Positions 43,280-54,931 of a stretch of DNA of 64,000 nucleotides are shown here, piece by piece (the stretch's first letter is position 1; each line of letters starts with the position of its first letter). Source of the DNA: Lasiosphaeris hirsuta. Taxonomy: Eukaryota > Ascomycota > Sordariomycetes > Sordariales > Lasiosphaeriaceae. The notes below the pieces were generated by a model. That model had not been told where the DNA came from. It worked only from the letters and a program-made list of their open reading frames with translations, and ran no database searches. The stretch spans positions 1,860,001 through 1,924,000 of the forward strand of contig JAUKUA010000006.1 in assembly GCA_030549175.1 (NCBI GenBank), given 5' to 3'. The position numbers and the translations under genes were made by a program.

Positions 43280-44238
43280 TCAACGGCGCACCATCTGAAA
43301 AATCGTGCCTTGCTTGATAGCGTCCTGCCCTGCCTTGCCCAGCGGGTCCTTCTTCCTATAAGCATACTTCGTGCGCTCAGCCGATGTCCAAGTCGTCACG
43401 TCGAGAGAGTCACCGCCAATTGCCGTCATTCCAGCTTTACCACTGGGACTCATGTTTTGGCAAATATTGCTGTAACGGGCCTTGTACGATTTCAACGCCT
43501 TGGCAAAAAAGGGGTCCGCCGCTGCTGTGCTGTTAGCACTGTCTTCGGGCAGGCCGCCGTCCTCGGCACCCTCAATCGGCTCGGCAATCGCCTCTGGCCC
43601 CCTGAGCTCAATGTTGTACTTGTGAGCATAAGCCGCAACCTGCTTTACAAAGGTATGAGGACTCCAATGTTTCTTGTCCTCCTTGGGGCCTATCGACTCC
43701 TGCTTGGAATCACGCAGGATACCGTATTGCTTCAAGTCATCCTTTACCATCATAGAAAGCGCCCATGATTACCCCCAAGTTCTCCATCTCGGAGTCCTTG
43801 GCGAGGAGATTATCGCGCTCGAGCCGAGCAAGTATCGAGAGAAAGAGTCGGGCGACCAGCTCGTACGTTGCGTTGGCAGGCTTGGTGCATAGCACGTCTC
43901 GCCGCCATCGCAGCGCGGCTTGCTGTTATCTTCCTCGGGCTCTTCTTCGTCTTCGTCTTCGTCCTCCTCGTCTTCGTTAGAGATGGGAAAGGGCGGGCGG
44001 CTTGCACATGCAGATGTAATGAAAGCCTCTGACGGGGTCCTGAAGGACAAGCCTGGGCTCATCGTCAGAATTGGCAGACCCCGAGACAACAGCCCATCGC
44101 TCACTCCGGGGCGGCGCAGCCAGCGCAGTCTGCTCGACAGGCTGTTCGGTAGGCTGCTCGCCCTTGGCGGAGCTGGATTTCCTAGCTTTGCTTGGCGCTG
44201 TTGCAGTGGCTGCGGCGGGGGCACTTTTTGGCGCCATT
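43280..44238 (-). pseudogene. Conserved fungal gene with frameshifts
   Basis: From the ATG at 44238 the frame encodes an Ala/Lys-rich start and then PRLVLQDPVRGFHYICMCKP. The reading then moves to a second frame: PPFPISN, an acidic run, and CDGGETC. It returns to the first frame (LCTKPANATYELVARLF, then LERDNLLAKDSEMENLGVIM) and moves again to the frame with VKDDLKQYGIL, KKHWSPHTFVKQVAAYAH and a stop at 43280. The first shift coincides with a GCCCGCCC tetranucleotide duplication; the others need small deletions. I found no introns that would replace these shifts. The cysteine pairs suggest a metal-binding module. Function is unknown. A wrongly assembled but living gene remains possible. Confidence 0.5.
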
Positions 44239-44784
44239 TTGGCGGGGTGGGGCAAAGACAGGGAAAAGCAAGAGGAAATGGCGAAATGGAACTAGAGCTG
44301 GAACTTGGTCGCGTCGCTTTGGTTACACTACCATGCCAACATGCGTATCGTTTATTGACAAGCTTACCCGATCGGGAGTACCAAGGCGGGGACTCACCCG
44401 CTGAGATCAGGGGAAGCTGACGAAAAAAGCAATTCCACAGAAGCCGCTGCAGGCACTCAACGTCACAGGACCACACAGCCAACCTGGCTGGACCTTGCTG
44501 ATTGACGTCCAGGCGAATGATTGCACGCAACGAGCTCAGACTCATAGGGCTTAACCAAACCACATGACGTCAGCCAGTTCAAAGGCTGACAAACAAATCA
44601 CAATCAAATCATGTTGCAATTGTGTCTATCGGCTACTGAGAATAAGCCGTAGGATATCGCTAGAGGAATGACCATCAATCACCCTTTCCCGGCGTTATCA
44701 TAGACAAAGGTGTCAAAGAGCCAACCCAGTTCTCCGTCCCGCATCAGTTGCCCCAGGGAATTAATTGAAAGTGCCCTTCCCGCC

Positions 44785-45236
44785 CTATTCTTCCTTTATA
44801 CGGATGGGGGACGACTCGGCCTTTGCCGTGTGCAGGTTCCCCTGATCGTCGTAGGCTTGTCCCTTGACAAAGACCTTGTAGTCGCCCGGTTGCATAGGCG
44901 CCCTGAGGTTTCGGAAATAGACCACGGTACCGGTACGAGAGTCTTTTTCTCCATTTTCCTCAATCTCAGAGTGGTTAACCATTGGGCCCGACGACATTGT
45001 GTTGTTTACCCCTTTGATTTGTGCTGTGAAAGACCATCTGGGCCATCATGGTTAGTCGCTAAAGCCCGAGGTGCTTCATCAACCAAGTTGACGTTATCAG
45101 GAGATTGGACTGACTTGGATGCTACCGCATCGCCGCGCGCGAACTGTGCGGTGTACTTTTGAACAATCGCTTCGCCGGGCTTCAGTGACGACGGGGTGTA
45201 GGCTTTAGCGGTGCAATCCCTAGCGAACGAGGACAT
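44785..45236 (-). CDS. Small velvet-like protein A
   Basis: Model with three exons, 45236-45115, 45039-45012 and 44964-44785, gives 109 residues. Introns: gtcagt with a ctaac branch and ccag, then a 47-nt gtaaac intron ending in gag. The N-terminal part includes KAYTPSSLKPGEAIVQKYTA and WSFTAQIKG. The C-terminal part has TVVYFRNLRAPMQPGDYKVF and ends ESSPIRIKEE. The F-x-N-L-x(5)-PG-x-Y-x-x-x-V pattern recurs in the two neighbours and resembles the F-F-x-D-L-x(5)-G-x-Y-x-L strand pair of velvet domains. A TATAAA lies about 145 bases upstream (45381-45386). The family is not securely identified, and the second intron is short, so the middle of the model is provisional. Confidence 0.45.
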
Positions 45237-45860
45237 CTTGCTTGTGTTAGAGAGGTTCGCTCGTAGTTACTGTGAATGTGGCTGAGTTGTGGAATTTAAT
45301 ATGCATTAGGCAGGTTGCGAGGTAGGCAATGTGGTGGTGATGCTGGGAAGGTCTGTCTAGTCCTGTGGATGGCAAGCCTCTTTATACTTGTTTCGTGAAG
45401 ACCCAATGTGTCACAGACGGCCAGATAGTGGAACTAGTAATTGTTCAGCCCCGCTTGCCATGACACCATTCTATTTTGTTGATCTGTAGTTCTTGGACGA
45501 AATGCTTTGTTCTTTGCTCATTGCCATTCTCGAGCCATGTCATGACTTTATTCGAGTTGACATCTTGCTTAGAGGCGCTTCAAGGTCAATCAGACATCAA
45601 CACACCAAGCACCATCCATAAATGCAAGCTGCGGTAGGCAGATCCGATTAACGGCAGATTCCGTTTCCGACTTGTGTCAGTGATTTTCATTCTCCTGAAT
45701 GATGTCTCCAGAGGGAAGGGCCAACTGCTGGGCGGGATACACACGACCCGATTGTGCTATGGAATCAAGATGACTCAACTCTGCCTCGTATGTGCAGTTG
45801 TTTCCTTGGATTTAAGTAGATCTTCTTCAAAATAATGGCGCCAACTCCATTCCCAAGTTA

Positions 45861-46243
45861 CTATATGGCTGTCATCATTTGACCCCTGCATCCGGCGTCC
45901 CAGCCGCAACCCTCCACTCGCAGCTTGTATTTGCCTGCATGAGGGGGCATCTCCAGGTTGTCAAACATGACCTCCCTATCCTCTTCCCACTCAGCCACAC
46001 GCGGGACCATCTTGGGTTCAGCGTTATTCTTCGATTTGTAGCCTTTGTCGTTGTCACACAGCTCCATGGTGCATTGGAATTTCGTCCCAGTCGCTGAGAG
46101 GGGCTCCCCCAAGGGAAAACCGTAAGTTCACCGTTGGAAGCTTTGATTCCGAACTCCAGGCCACTGTCGCTGGAAACTTGTTGGGGTAGTAGCAGGGTAG
46201 TGGTATCGACATTGTGTTTGTATGGGAAGATGTTGTAGTCCAA
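45861..46243 (-). pseudogene. Small velvet-like protein B, probably frame-disrupted
   Basis: Two overlapping minus-strand frames carry one protein. The upstream one contains VSSDSGLEFGIKASNGEL, and the downstream one GEPLSATGTKFQCTMELCD followed by REVMFDNLEMPPHAGKYKLR. Between them (near 46113) the frames differ by one base beside a G5 run, and the only possible intron (38 nt) seems too short. The upstream frame has no ATG. An ATG at 46211 opens a third frame that does not fit the neighbours. The last part shares the F-x-N-L-x(5)-G-x-Y signature with proteins A and C. It is either a decayed member or a gene with a sequence error and an unseen first exon. Confidence 0.35.
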
Positions 46244-47034
46244 CGGATTTGTTCTTATGTAAGGCTGTTTTCTCGTGCTGATCAGTGGCGATAGATTTTT
46301 GGTAGGTTTCTTGTCAACCCTTTGCGAGAGCGATGATGGTAGGGTTCAAGTTCGGTGTGTAGAAATGTTCCCTGTTTCTGGCTGGGATTTCAAACTCCCT
46401 TGACCTGGAGGGCAGGGGGTTTTAAATACTAGGCAGTTATGGGTAGATAGATAGCTCAGGTACCCATGATGCCATCACGGTGGCCTTTGCCCCAGGTGAT
46501 GAACAAGGAATCGCGTAGGTCACTGGTACGGTGCCCCATTCCGGCATCCTGCCGATCCCCGGCCTGTCGTGTTCACATGACTCTCGCTGCTTTGAGTTTA
46601 CTTTGGCGGATAAGTTCACGGAATGGCACCTGAATATATTGCCCGCTGACATCCATTATGGGACTAATGATACGGATGAAGATAGGAATAGATAGGTAAA
46701 CATTGGAGTAGTTAGGTACGCTGTTGAAGCCAAAATTCCCCAAGTCTCTCACCAGATATTACGAAGCAATACATCATTCAAGGAAACCCACATTCTAGGA
46801 GTGAGGGCTCGTTGCCTAGCTGAGATCAACAAAATTTCCTCGGGTTTCTTGCCTACAGGGCAACACCGATTCTGTGCATCAAACACTGGTCACCTAACGA
46901 ACAAACATTGTCCCCGGTTAATACCACTCTTTCAAAACATTATCGGCATCGAGTGTTGTGCCGCGATGATACATCACTTCAACCGTGGGCTGCTTCGGGC
47001 CCTCAAGCGAAAGACCTACCTACCAAAGATGCGG

Positions 47035-47575
47035 TCAAAGGTTGAACTTTTCCACGAGCAAGTCGACAACTTTGACCTCGTCGCTGGCTGTGCAAGTAAT
47101 TAGCATTGTTAGTGTGGGACACCGGAAAGTATTACTGGCAATAATACTCTACAGGGAGCTTACTCAGGACCTCTGGCTCGAATTTCTCCCTCCCATATCG
47201 CTCCACCACTTCGAAAGCTCTTGTGAACACAAAGGCGTCGGGGGTGTTATTTGGTATCTTGTTGACATTATTTCCCCGCCAAACCATGATTTTGAAAGAG
47301 TATTTGCCAGGATTGGAGATGTGGATGCCGTTGAATATGAGGAAGTGTTCGGCTTCGGTTCCTCTCCGGCCATCTACACGAATGTCGGCTTGGTTCATCC
47401 GGAGCAGGTTGGCGTCTGGTGATATGGGCTGATGATCCGCGGTGAGAAGTTCGTACGCAGCCCTGAGCTTAGGCTCACCACCAACTTTGTACATGCAACT
47501 CGCGACGAACGAAAGGTCCATCTCAGGGATGCTGCCCTTTTGGACGTCGACGAGTAGTTTCAGGTTGCTGGTCAT
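47035..47575 (-). CDS. Small velvet-like protein C
   Basis: Exons 47575-47164 and 47087-47035 give 154 residues; the intron has gtaagc, a ctaac branch box and acag. The first part has LKLLVDVQKGSIPEMDLSF and ELLTADHQPISPDANLL. The second has EHFLIFNGIHISNPGKYSF, then VFTRAFEVVERYGREKF, and the spliced tail EVLTSDEVKVVDLLVEKFNL. The order (a hydrophobic F-x-I-F strand, G-x-Y-x-x-K strand, F-T-x-A-F-x-V strand, then a short helix) follows the C-terminal half of velvet domains, which are NF-kB-like DNA-binding folds of fungal developmental regulators. The similarity is weak and inferred by eye. The protein has no other domain and no nuclear signal that I can see. Confidence 0.55.
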
Positions 47576-48577
47576 GTTGAGTTCTGAAAGCGAAATTGGT
47601 CCGGTGCGACCAAAAGAGTGACAGTGGAAGTTGGGACAGGGGTTTGTCGGTGAGATTCATTTCCAGTTCTCTGGGGCGCGGCTGCTTTAATGAAATAGGA
47701 GAGAGAGACGGCTACTGCAAGTGAACCGAGGGGCCTAATGCATTTAAACACGGCCTAGCTACGACATGTTTATTGTGTATGCATCGTGTATTACCTGTGA
47801 AGACTGAATCTGTCCGCTTGTCGCCCCATTGGGTCACGGCGGGAGGGGGGCGTGTACCTAGATTGGGCAGCGGTGTGATTACCTTGGGAGCTTGTGTGCC
47901 CCGAGGCAACCGCTAGGATTCGGAACTCCATATGTGTCCTCGCTCTATCGGATTAGAAGACAATCAAGCCACAGAGGCCGGCGCAGTTGGCGGGCCTGAT
48001 CAAATCAGCAATTATCGTGTGGCAGCATTGGTTGCCTCGTTTATGATAATGGCCTCCCATTCTGGGTCCATTCCGGGCTCACAGGCCGTGACTGAAAGCC
48101 AACGCACATCTGACAAGTGCATTGGACTTTGTTACCTGGCCACACGTTGCTCAATCTGAATAGCGTCAAGAATATCGGTGTGCCAAGAAAATGGTCGCCT
48201 GATACCAAGTAATTAGTTCTTGGGCAGCATGGGGCAAGTAAACTTGAATTCTGCAGTGGTTCTCGGCCGAAACTGGAAATGGTAACGGCAGGATGTCGCA
48301 CACAGAATTGATTCTTGGCTCTTTGGCTGGGCCAGTTGGACAAGGCCTAGTCGGAGGGCCTGGAAGACTGCTGAACACTGCAGTGGGCCAAGTGCCGTGA
48401 CTTGGAGCCTATGAGAGCAGCAAGACAGTTTCTGGCCACCCACATGTTCAATGGGTTGAGAGTACGGACATAAGTTGCGCTAACCAGCTGAAAAGAACCA
48501 TGGATGCAAGTTAAACAAGGTTGCTTTACCTGTGCGGCTTTTATATACAGATTGTCCAGGTCCGGCAAACTTGCCGA
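47576..48577. other. Intergenic, no gene seen
   Basis: About 1 kb between two minus-strand loci. No frame has clear protein character. Confidence 0.4.
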
Positions 48578-49600
48578 CTATTGACATTAAGAATAATACG
48601 CGTTTATGAGTATGCATATGAAACCGGACGCACATCTTGTGTGCACCCAGCCCACCCACTGCCACCACACTGCTCCCATTGCCGGATGCTACAGCTGCTG
48701 GGGTTAGTTGTGGTGGTAGTGGCGGCTTTAGTAGTTGTGGTTGTTGGTGTATTACCACCGCCCGAGGCCGGGGGCTGAGAAGACAGGGAAGTTGGAATCG
48801 TCGGATCTCTTGCAGCCCGTCTTTGCAACGAGCTCACCAGGGCACTGGACCTGCTTAAAGGTAAAGCTTGGGTTGTCTGCGTTTTGGAGCCAGTTGATTC
48901 GCCAATTGCAGCCGGACTGAAGAGTTGATGGGAAAGACGAGTACTAGTCTGCAGACGAGATGTCTCCGTAGGTGGCGTCTGGGAGCCCGCCAAACTGCGG
49001 CTTGCACCCAACGAACAAGCCAACGCCGCCACCTAGAATAGCGAGATCGAAGTGGTTGCTCCCGAGTCACCGCCGGTACTAGTAGATTGCACAACCATAG
49101 TCTTGCCGGCTACGGGGCCAGACGCGAATGTGAGACTGACAAGGCTGTTAGTCGAGGATGCAGTCAATAACACGATCTGTCCCAGGTCACTTACGCATAG
49201 CATGCATGCACAGCACCACGATGACTCGGACCCTCCGCTGATGGACGTTGCCGCAAAGCTGTAAGCAAGCTGGTCGTTCACTGCCTACGGGGCTTGGTCT
49301 GCGCAGGCATAGGCCGAGCCGCCGTTGCAGCCAGAAGCGATACCAGAGTCGGAGATGCGGTTGTTGTTGGCATCACAGGCAAAAACGGGCTGGTTGACGG
49401 TAGCCCTGCCGGGCCAGGAGCAGGAAGGTTTGCAGCAATCCCAAAACCTGGATTTCTGTCAGTAATAGCACGGGCTTGGTCAGGCTATCGGTGGACAGGA
49501 GTGGATACCTGGTCGAGTGGCCAGACCCCGAGGCGACGTACACATCGAGAGGAAGCACTGCGGCTACTACGGTAGTGCGGAGGAAGGATGGAGAATGCAT
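48578..49600 (-). pseudogene. Dead GH45 endoglucanase with CBM1
   Basis: The remains of a secreted cellulase are clear. From the ATG at 49600 come a signal-like leader and GHSTR, spliced to [13 protein letters not shown], which contains the catalytic aspartate of GH45. Then follow [83 protein letters not shown] and [18 protein letters not shown], a Thr-rich linker and a CBM1 (QWEQCGGSGWAGCT ... NAYYS). Lesions: TAG in place of the tryptophan codon after ACADQAP; a GCATGC/ATGC tetranucleotide duplication before the second intron; a one-base loss after STGGD; TAG after DISSAD; a frame change before the linker; another inside the CBM; and TAA in place of Gln near the end. It cannot make an enzyme. 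GH45 enzymes cut internal beta-1,4 bonds of cellulose. Confidence 0.9.
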
Positions 49601-51005
49601 GCTCAGGGTCGACCGGGTATTTGGGGATCTCAGCTTGCTAAGGGGGGGGGGGGGGGGGAGAGGGTGTGATTGATAGCAAGTAGGACAAGACAAGATGAAT
49701 GTGCTGCAGTTTTACATCCCGTCTTCCCACCTACCATCCCGACATATAATCCACGCATGGCAGCGGTTTGGCAAATCGGCATCGGAGCCGATGGCAGTCG
49801 GCGCAGGCAGCCGGGCTTGGGTTGCCGAAGAAAGGCAACGGAGAAGCACAGCAGTGACTGGTGACTAAAGGGGAATGGGAACTATGTACTTGGCCGGAAT
49901 CTGGGCCGTGGTTGATGCTGCATCAGGATTAGCGAGGGGAGCAAGATGCAACCCTAAAGCCTAGTTGAGCGCAGGGATGTCGTCCTGGTTCTCCATCGTC
50001 TCCATTATTTCGGCATGGCGGGGAGACATCCTGCAGCAATGGAAGGTGACCTGGGGATATTGATGCTGGTTTGTTCTGCTGACAAGCTCAAGTAAGCTGA
50101 GGGACAGTCTAATGGTTGCGACTCGCTGCACTCCATGGCGGGTCAGGCTGCGAAGGATTTCGAATACAGCTCAGCATCACTAGAGGCTAGGCCTGTCTGG
50201 GATCTGGCGGGTTCTGCTGGACCTGCTTCAAGCTTGCCGTTTGCATTTGCCATGATCCCAGGGCAGTTCAGTACGTATCTCATGCCACCCGGAAGGGTGA
50301 ACACAAAAGAAGACGTTGTCAGGAGTTGGGCGCGTGCGCGTGCGCGTGCAAGCGAGCTGTGGAGTGTGATGCGGTAACAAATGAGAGCAAGACACGCCTT
50401 GGCAGTTCACGTTCACGCTTCGAGGTGGAGGTGGAGCCGGAGAATGTGGGATGTGGGGTCGAGGGGAACAGACCGAGGGCGGTGCGGCATGGCACGAAAG
50501 TGAGTTTCCATTGCCACCACCTGACGCTAGCTTTTTCCGGCCTAGCACACGTTTTGCCGCTTCTTTCAGCCTCCCGCCTCAGGATGCTTCTGCAGAAAAA
50601 AGACTGGCAGGCATCGCGACTCTAAAACGCACGCTTCACCCAACAACCACCTTTCCACCCTCACCCGTGCTCTGACCTGCGCGCGGTCTCCGAGTCGCTA
50701 TTGCCATCATTCTTTTTTGCAGCACTATTGACTTAGCTGCCTCATCCTGGCACCATCCCTTTTGATGTGCTAAGGTCCTGCGCCCACCGAGTTTGATGCG
50801 CGCCCTCATTCTTTGTGGCGATTTCTAAGCAGTTCGGACACTTTCCTGCTGCCCTCGACGATTACACTCCTCCATCTCCACTCTTTCTCAACAAACTCTA
50901 TCAGAGTTACATCTCTCCAAGCTAGATCTCCTGTTCGACATTTCCCACGACACCCCATCGCTGTCCACGACGAGCGCGTCTGACGGAAGCTTTGCGACAA
51001 CAAAC
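49601..51005. other. Intergenic region upstream of RPB2
   Basis: Contains a G17 run (49642-49658) and, just before RPB2, a C/T-rich stretch (about 50640-50930) of the kind found at fungal transcription starts. An alternating GCGCGTGCGCGTGCGCGTGC purine-pyrimidine tract occurs at about 50330-50349. No gene is recognised. Confidence 0.5.
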
Positions 51006-54000
51006 ATGGCGAGCTACGGGAAGCCGAGCAGCCGGGGCTATGGCAGCTATGGCGACACCTACGAGAACGACAACAACTACGAGAATGGCGGTGAAATGCA
51101 GGAAGACGAGGAGCAATACATCGATGACAGTATCACGCCCGAGGATGCCTGGGAGGTCATCTCGGCACATTTCGACTGCAAGGGTCTGGTTTCGCAGCAG
51201 ATTGATTCATTCAACCAGTTCACAGAAACCACGGCACACAACCTTGTCGCGGAATATGCCGACCTGACCTTGGACCACCCGAATCCGGGCGACGATGAGC
51301 GAGACATTGCCCTCCGCAGATACGACGTCCATTTCGAGAGGATCGTGCTTTCAAAACCCGCGCTGACCGAAGCGACCGGTGAAACCATTAGCCTTCTCCC
51401 ATACGAATGCCGCGACCGTAACCTGACATATTCGGCCCCCATGTATGCGAAAGTCACAAAACGTGTGCGCGTGGCTATAAACGAGCAGGTTCCCCTCAAC
51501 GAGCTCACCGAAGAGCAGCAGGAGCACATGGCTCGGACCGGCGAGCATCCCACCTCGATCCACTGGGACGAAGAGGAGAGTGCCCCTCAATCCGAGCCTG
51601 TTAAGGTCGACGGGGTCGAGGACATGAGGGACTACATCTATCTTGGCAAGGTGCCCATCATGATCAAGTCCAAGTGGTGCCACTTGCATGGAGAGGACGA
51701 CGAGGGGCTTTTCGTTCTCAACGAATGCCCTTACGACCAGGGTGGATACTTTATTATCAATGGCAGCGAGAAGGTTTTGATCGCTCAGGAGCGCTCTGCT
51801 GCGAACATCGTCCAGGTGTTCAAAAAGCCGCCAGGAAGCAGTGTTTCATACCAGGCCGAGATCCGCAGCGCTCTAGAGAACGGCTCTCGCCTCATTTCGT
51901 CGCTCCAGATGAGGCTGCACACCAAGCACGACGCATCCAAGGGCAGGCTGGCAAACACGGTCAGTGTCACACTCCCCTATGTCAAAGAGGAGGTATCGCT
52001 GGCTATTGTCTTCCGCGCCCTCGGTGTGGTGTCAGACGAGGATATCTTGAACCATATCTGCTACGACCGCAAGGATACTCAGATGCTCGAGGCTTTGCGG
52101 CCATGCATCGAGGAGGCGTTTTGCATCCAGGACCGCGAGATTGCTCTCGACTATATCGGTAAGCGTGGCAACGGCAATACCGGGCAGAATCGGATGAATC
52201 GTATCCGAGCAGCCAAGGATCTCCTTCAGAAGGAGATGTTGCCGCATATCTCGCAGACAGAAGGCTGCGAGACGAGGAAGGCCTTCTTTCTCGGCTACAT
52301 GGTTCACAAGCTCCTCCAGTGCGTGCTCGGTCGGCGAGATACTGATGATCGCGACCATTTTGGAAAGAAGAGACTGGACCTGGCTGGCCCGCTGATGGCC
52401 AAGCTTTTCCGCGGCCTCGTTCGTCGCATCACGCAGGAACTAATGCAGTACATGAAGCGCTGCATTGACGGGAACAAGCACTTCTCCCTCGCGCTGGGTA
52501 TCAAGCCTGGTACGCTCACCAACGGCCTCAAGTACTCGTTGGCAACAGGGAACTGGGGTGATCAGAAGAAGGCTGCGAGCTCCACAGCTGGCGTCTCTCA
52601 GGTGTTGAACAGGTACACATTTGCCTCGACCCTTTCGCATTTGCGACGAACCAACACACCTATTGGTCGTGATGGCAAACTTGCCAAACCCCGCCAGCTT
52701 CACAACACCCACTGGGGCTTGGTTTGTCCCGCAGAAACGCCAGAAGGACAGGCTTGCGGTTTGGTCAAGAATTTGTCTCTCATGTGCTTTGTGAGTGTGG
52801 GCTCTGCGCAGGAACCCATTATAGAATTTATGATCGCTCGAGGCATGGAGGTTCTTGAAGAATACGAGCCCCTGCGGTATCCGAACGCCACCAAGGTTTT
52901 CGTCAACGGCACCTGGGTTGGTGTTCACCAGCAACCAAAGGAGCTGGTGACCGACATCCAGGGTCTCCGGAGAAAGGGATCTCTGACAGCTGAAGTCTCG
53001 CTTGTTAGAGACATTCGAGACAGAGAGTTCAAGATTTTCACAGACGCCGGCCGTGTCATGAGACCGCTATTTGTCGTTGAGCAGAGCGAAAGCGGTGAGT
53101 GGGGCGTCGAGAAGGGCCAGCTGATCATACAAAAACGGCACATTGAGAGGTTGCAGGAAGACAAGGCCTATGCTGGTATCCCGACTCTCGAGGGAGAGGA
53201 AAAGCGAGGTTGGGAGTTTTTGCTGGCAGACGGCTGCATCGAGTATCTCGATGCCGAGGAGGAAGAAACGGCCATGATTTGCATGACTCCCGAAGACTTG
53301 GACACGTACCGGCTCAGCAGATTGGGTTTCGACGTCCGCGACGAGGAAACGGCCGAAAACAACAAACGTATCAAGACCAAGATGAACCCAACAACGCACA
53401 TGTATACGCACTGCGAGATTCACCCCAGCATGCTGCTCGGGATCTGCGCCAGCATCATCCCATTCCCCGACCATAACCAATCCCCCAGAAATACGTACCA
53501 GTCCGCCATGGGCAAGCAAGCCATGGGCTTCTTCCTCACCAACTATTCGCGCCGCATGGACACCATGGCCAACATTCTCTACTACCCTCAGAAGCCTCTG
53601 GCGACGACGCGGGCTATGGAGTTTCTCAAATTCCGAGAACTGCCTGCTGGACAGAACGCCATCGTCGCCATCTCTTGCTATTCGGGCTACAACCAGGAGG
53701 ATTCTGTCATTATGAATCAGAGCAGTATCGACCGTGGGTTATTCAGGAGCTTGTTTTTCCGGTCCTACACGGACTGCGAGAAGCGGGTCGGCATCAATAT
53801 CGTCGAGCAGTTTGAGAAGCCAAACAGGAGCGATACGCTCCGTCTCAAGCACGGCACGTATGATAAACTTGACTCGGACGGCATCATCGCACCCGGGATC
53901 CGCGTTTCTGGTGAAGATATTATCATCGGTAAAACGTCGCCTATTAACCCGGACAATGCTGAGCTCGGTCAGCGTCAGGCCCAGCATGTCAAGCGGGATG

Positions 54001-54931
54001 CGTCCACCCCGTTGCGCAGCACTGAAAGCGGCATCATCGATTCGGTGATAGTAACAACGAATGCAGAAGGTGCCCGTTATGTCAAGGTCAGGGTGCGGAC
54101 GACCAAAATTCCACAGATTGGCGACAAATTTGCCTCCCGTCACGGTCAGAAGGGAACAATCGGTGTGACATTCAGACAAGAAGATATGCCGTTCACGGCC
54201 GAGGGAATCACACCGGATATTATTATCAACCCCCACGCTATTCCTTCACGTATGACAATCGCCCATTTGATTGAGTGTTTGCTGTCCAAGGTGGCGACGC
54301 TCAAGGGCTTCGAGGGAGACGCGACGCCATTTACCGAAGTGACGGTAGACACGGTATCGGACCTGCTGCGGGAGCATGGCTACCAGTCGCGAGGGTTTGA
54401 GATTGTGTACCACGGCCACACGGGCAAGAAGATGCGAGCCCAGGTGTTCTTTGGGCCAACGTACTATCAGCGCCTGCGCCACATGGTCGATGACAAGATC
54501 CACGCTCGCGCGCGTGGCCCGGTGCAGATCATGACGCGGCAACCGGTCGAAGGTCGTGCCAGAGATGGTGGTCTCCGTTTCGGGGAGATGGAACGTGATT
54601 GCATGATTGCTCACGGTGCCGCTTCTTTCCTCAAGGAGCGTTTGTTTGAGGTGTCGGATGCGTTCCGAGTCCACGTCTGTGAGATTTGTGGACTCATGAC
54701 GCCAATTGCGTATGTCTTCTCCCCTTGGCCGATATTTTGCCTGCTAGTAAGCTAACAAATTTGTACAGAAACCTCACCAAGCAGTCGTTCGAATGCAGAC
54801 CCTGCAAGAACAAAACTAAAATTGCGCAGATCCACATGCCGTACGCGGCCAAGCTGCTGTTCCAAGAGCTTATGTCGATGAACATTGCCTCGCGCATGTT
54901 CACGAGTCGCTCGGGCGTCAGCATCCGCTAA
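51006..54931 (+). CDS. RPB2: RNA polymerase II second-largest subunit
   Basis: Exons 51006-54709 and 54769-54931 give 1288 residues, near the usual length for the subunit in filamentous fungi. RPB2 forms one side of the cleft of nuclear RNA polymerase II and contributes to the active site. Recognised blocks include [19 protein letters not shown], the fork region ([20 protein letters not shown]), [40 protein letters not shown], and [12 protein letters not shown] at residues 1039-1050. The zinc site is C1225/C1228 and C1244/C1247, and the intron splits it. The end [15 protein letters not shown] is canonical. The acidic, Tyr/Asn-rich N-terminal 40 residues are variable, as in other fungi. Confidence 0.98.

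Noticed and set aside
46080..46211. Alternative frame from ATG 46211 in velvet-like locus B
   Set aside because: It ends quickly and does not lead to the conserved GEPLSATG part; kept only as a note in the feature.
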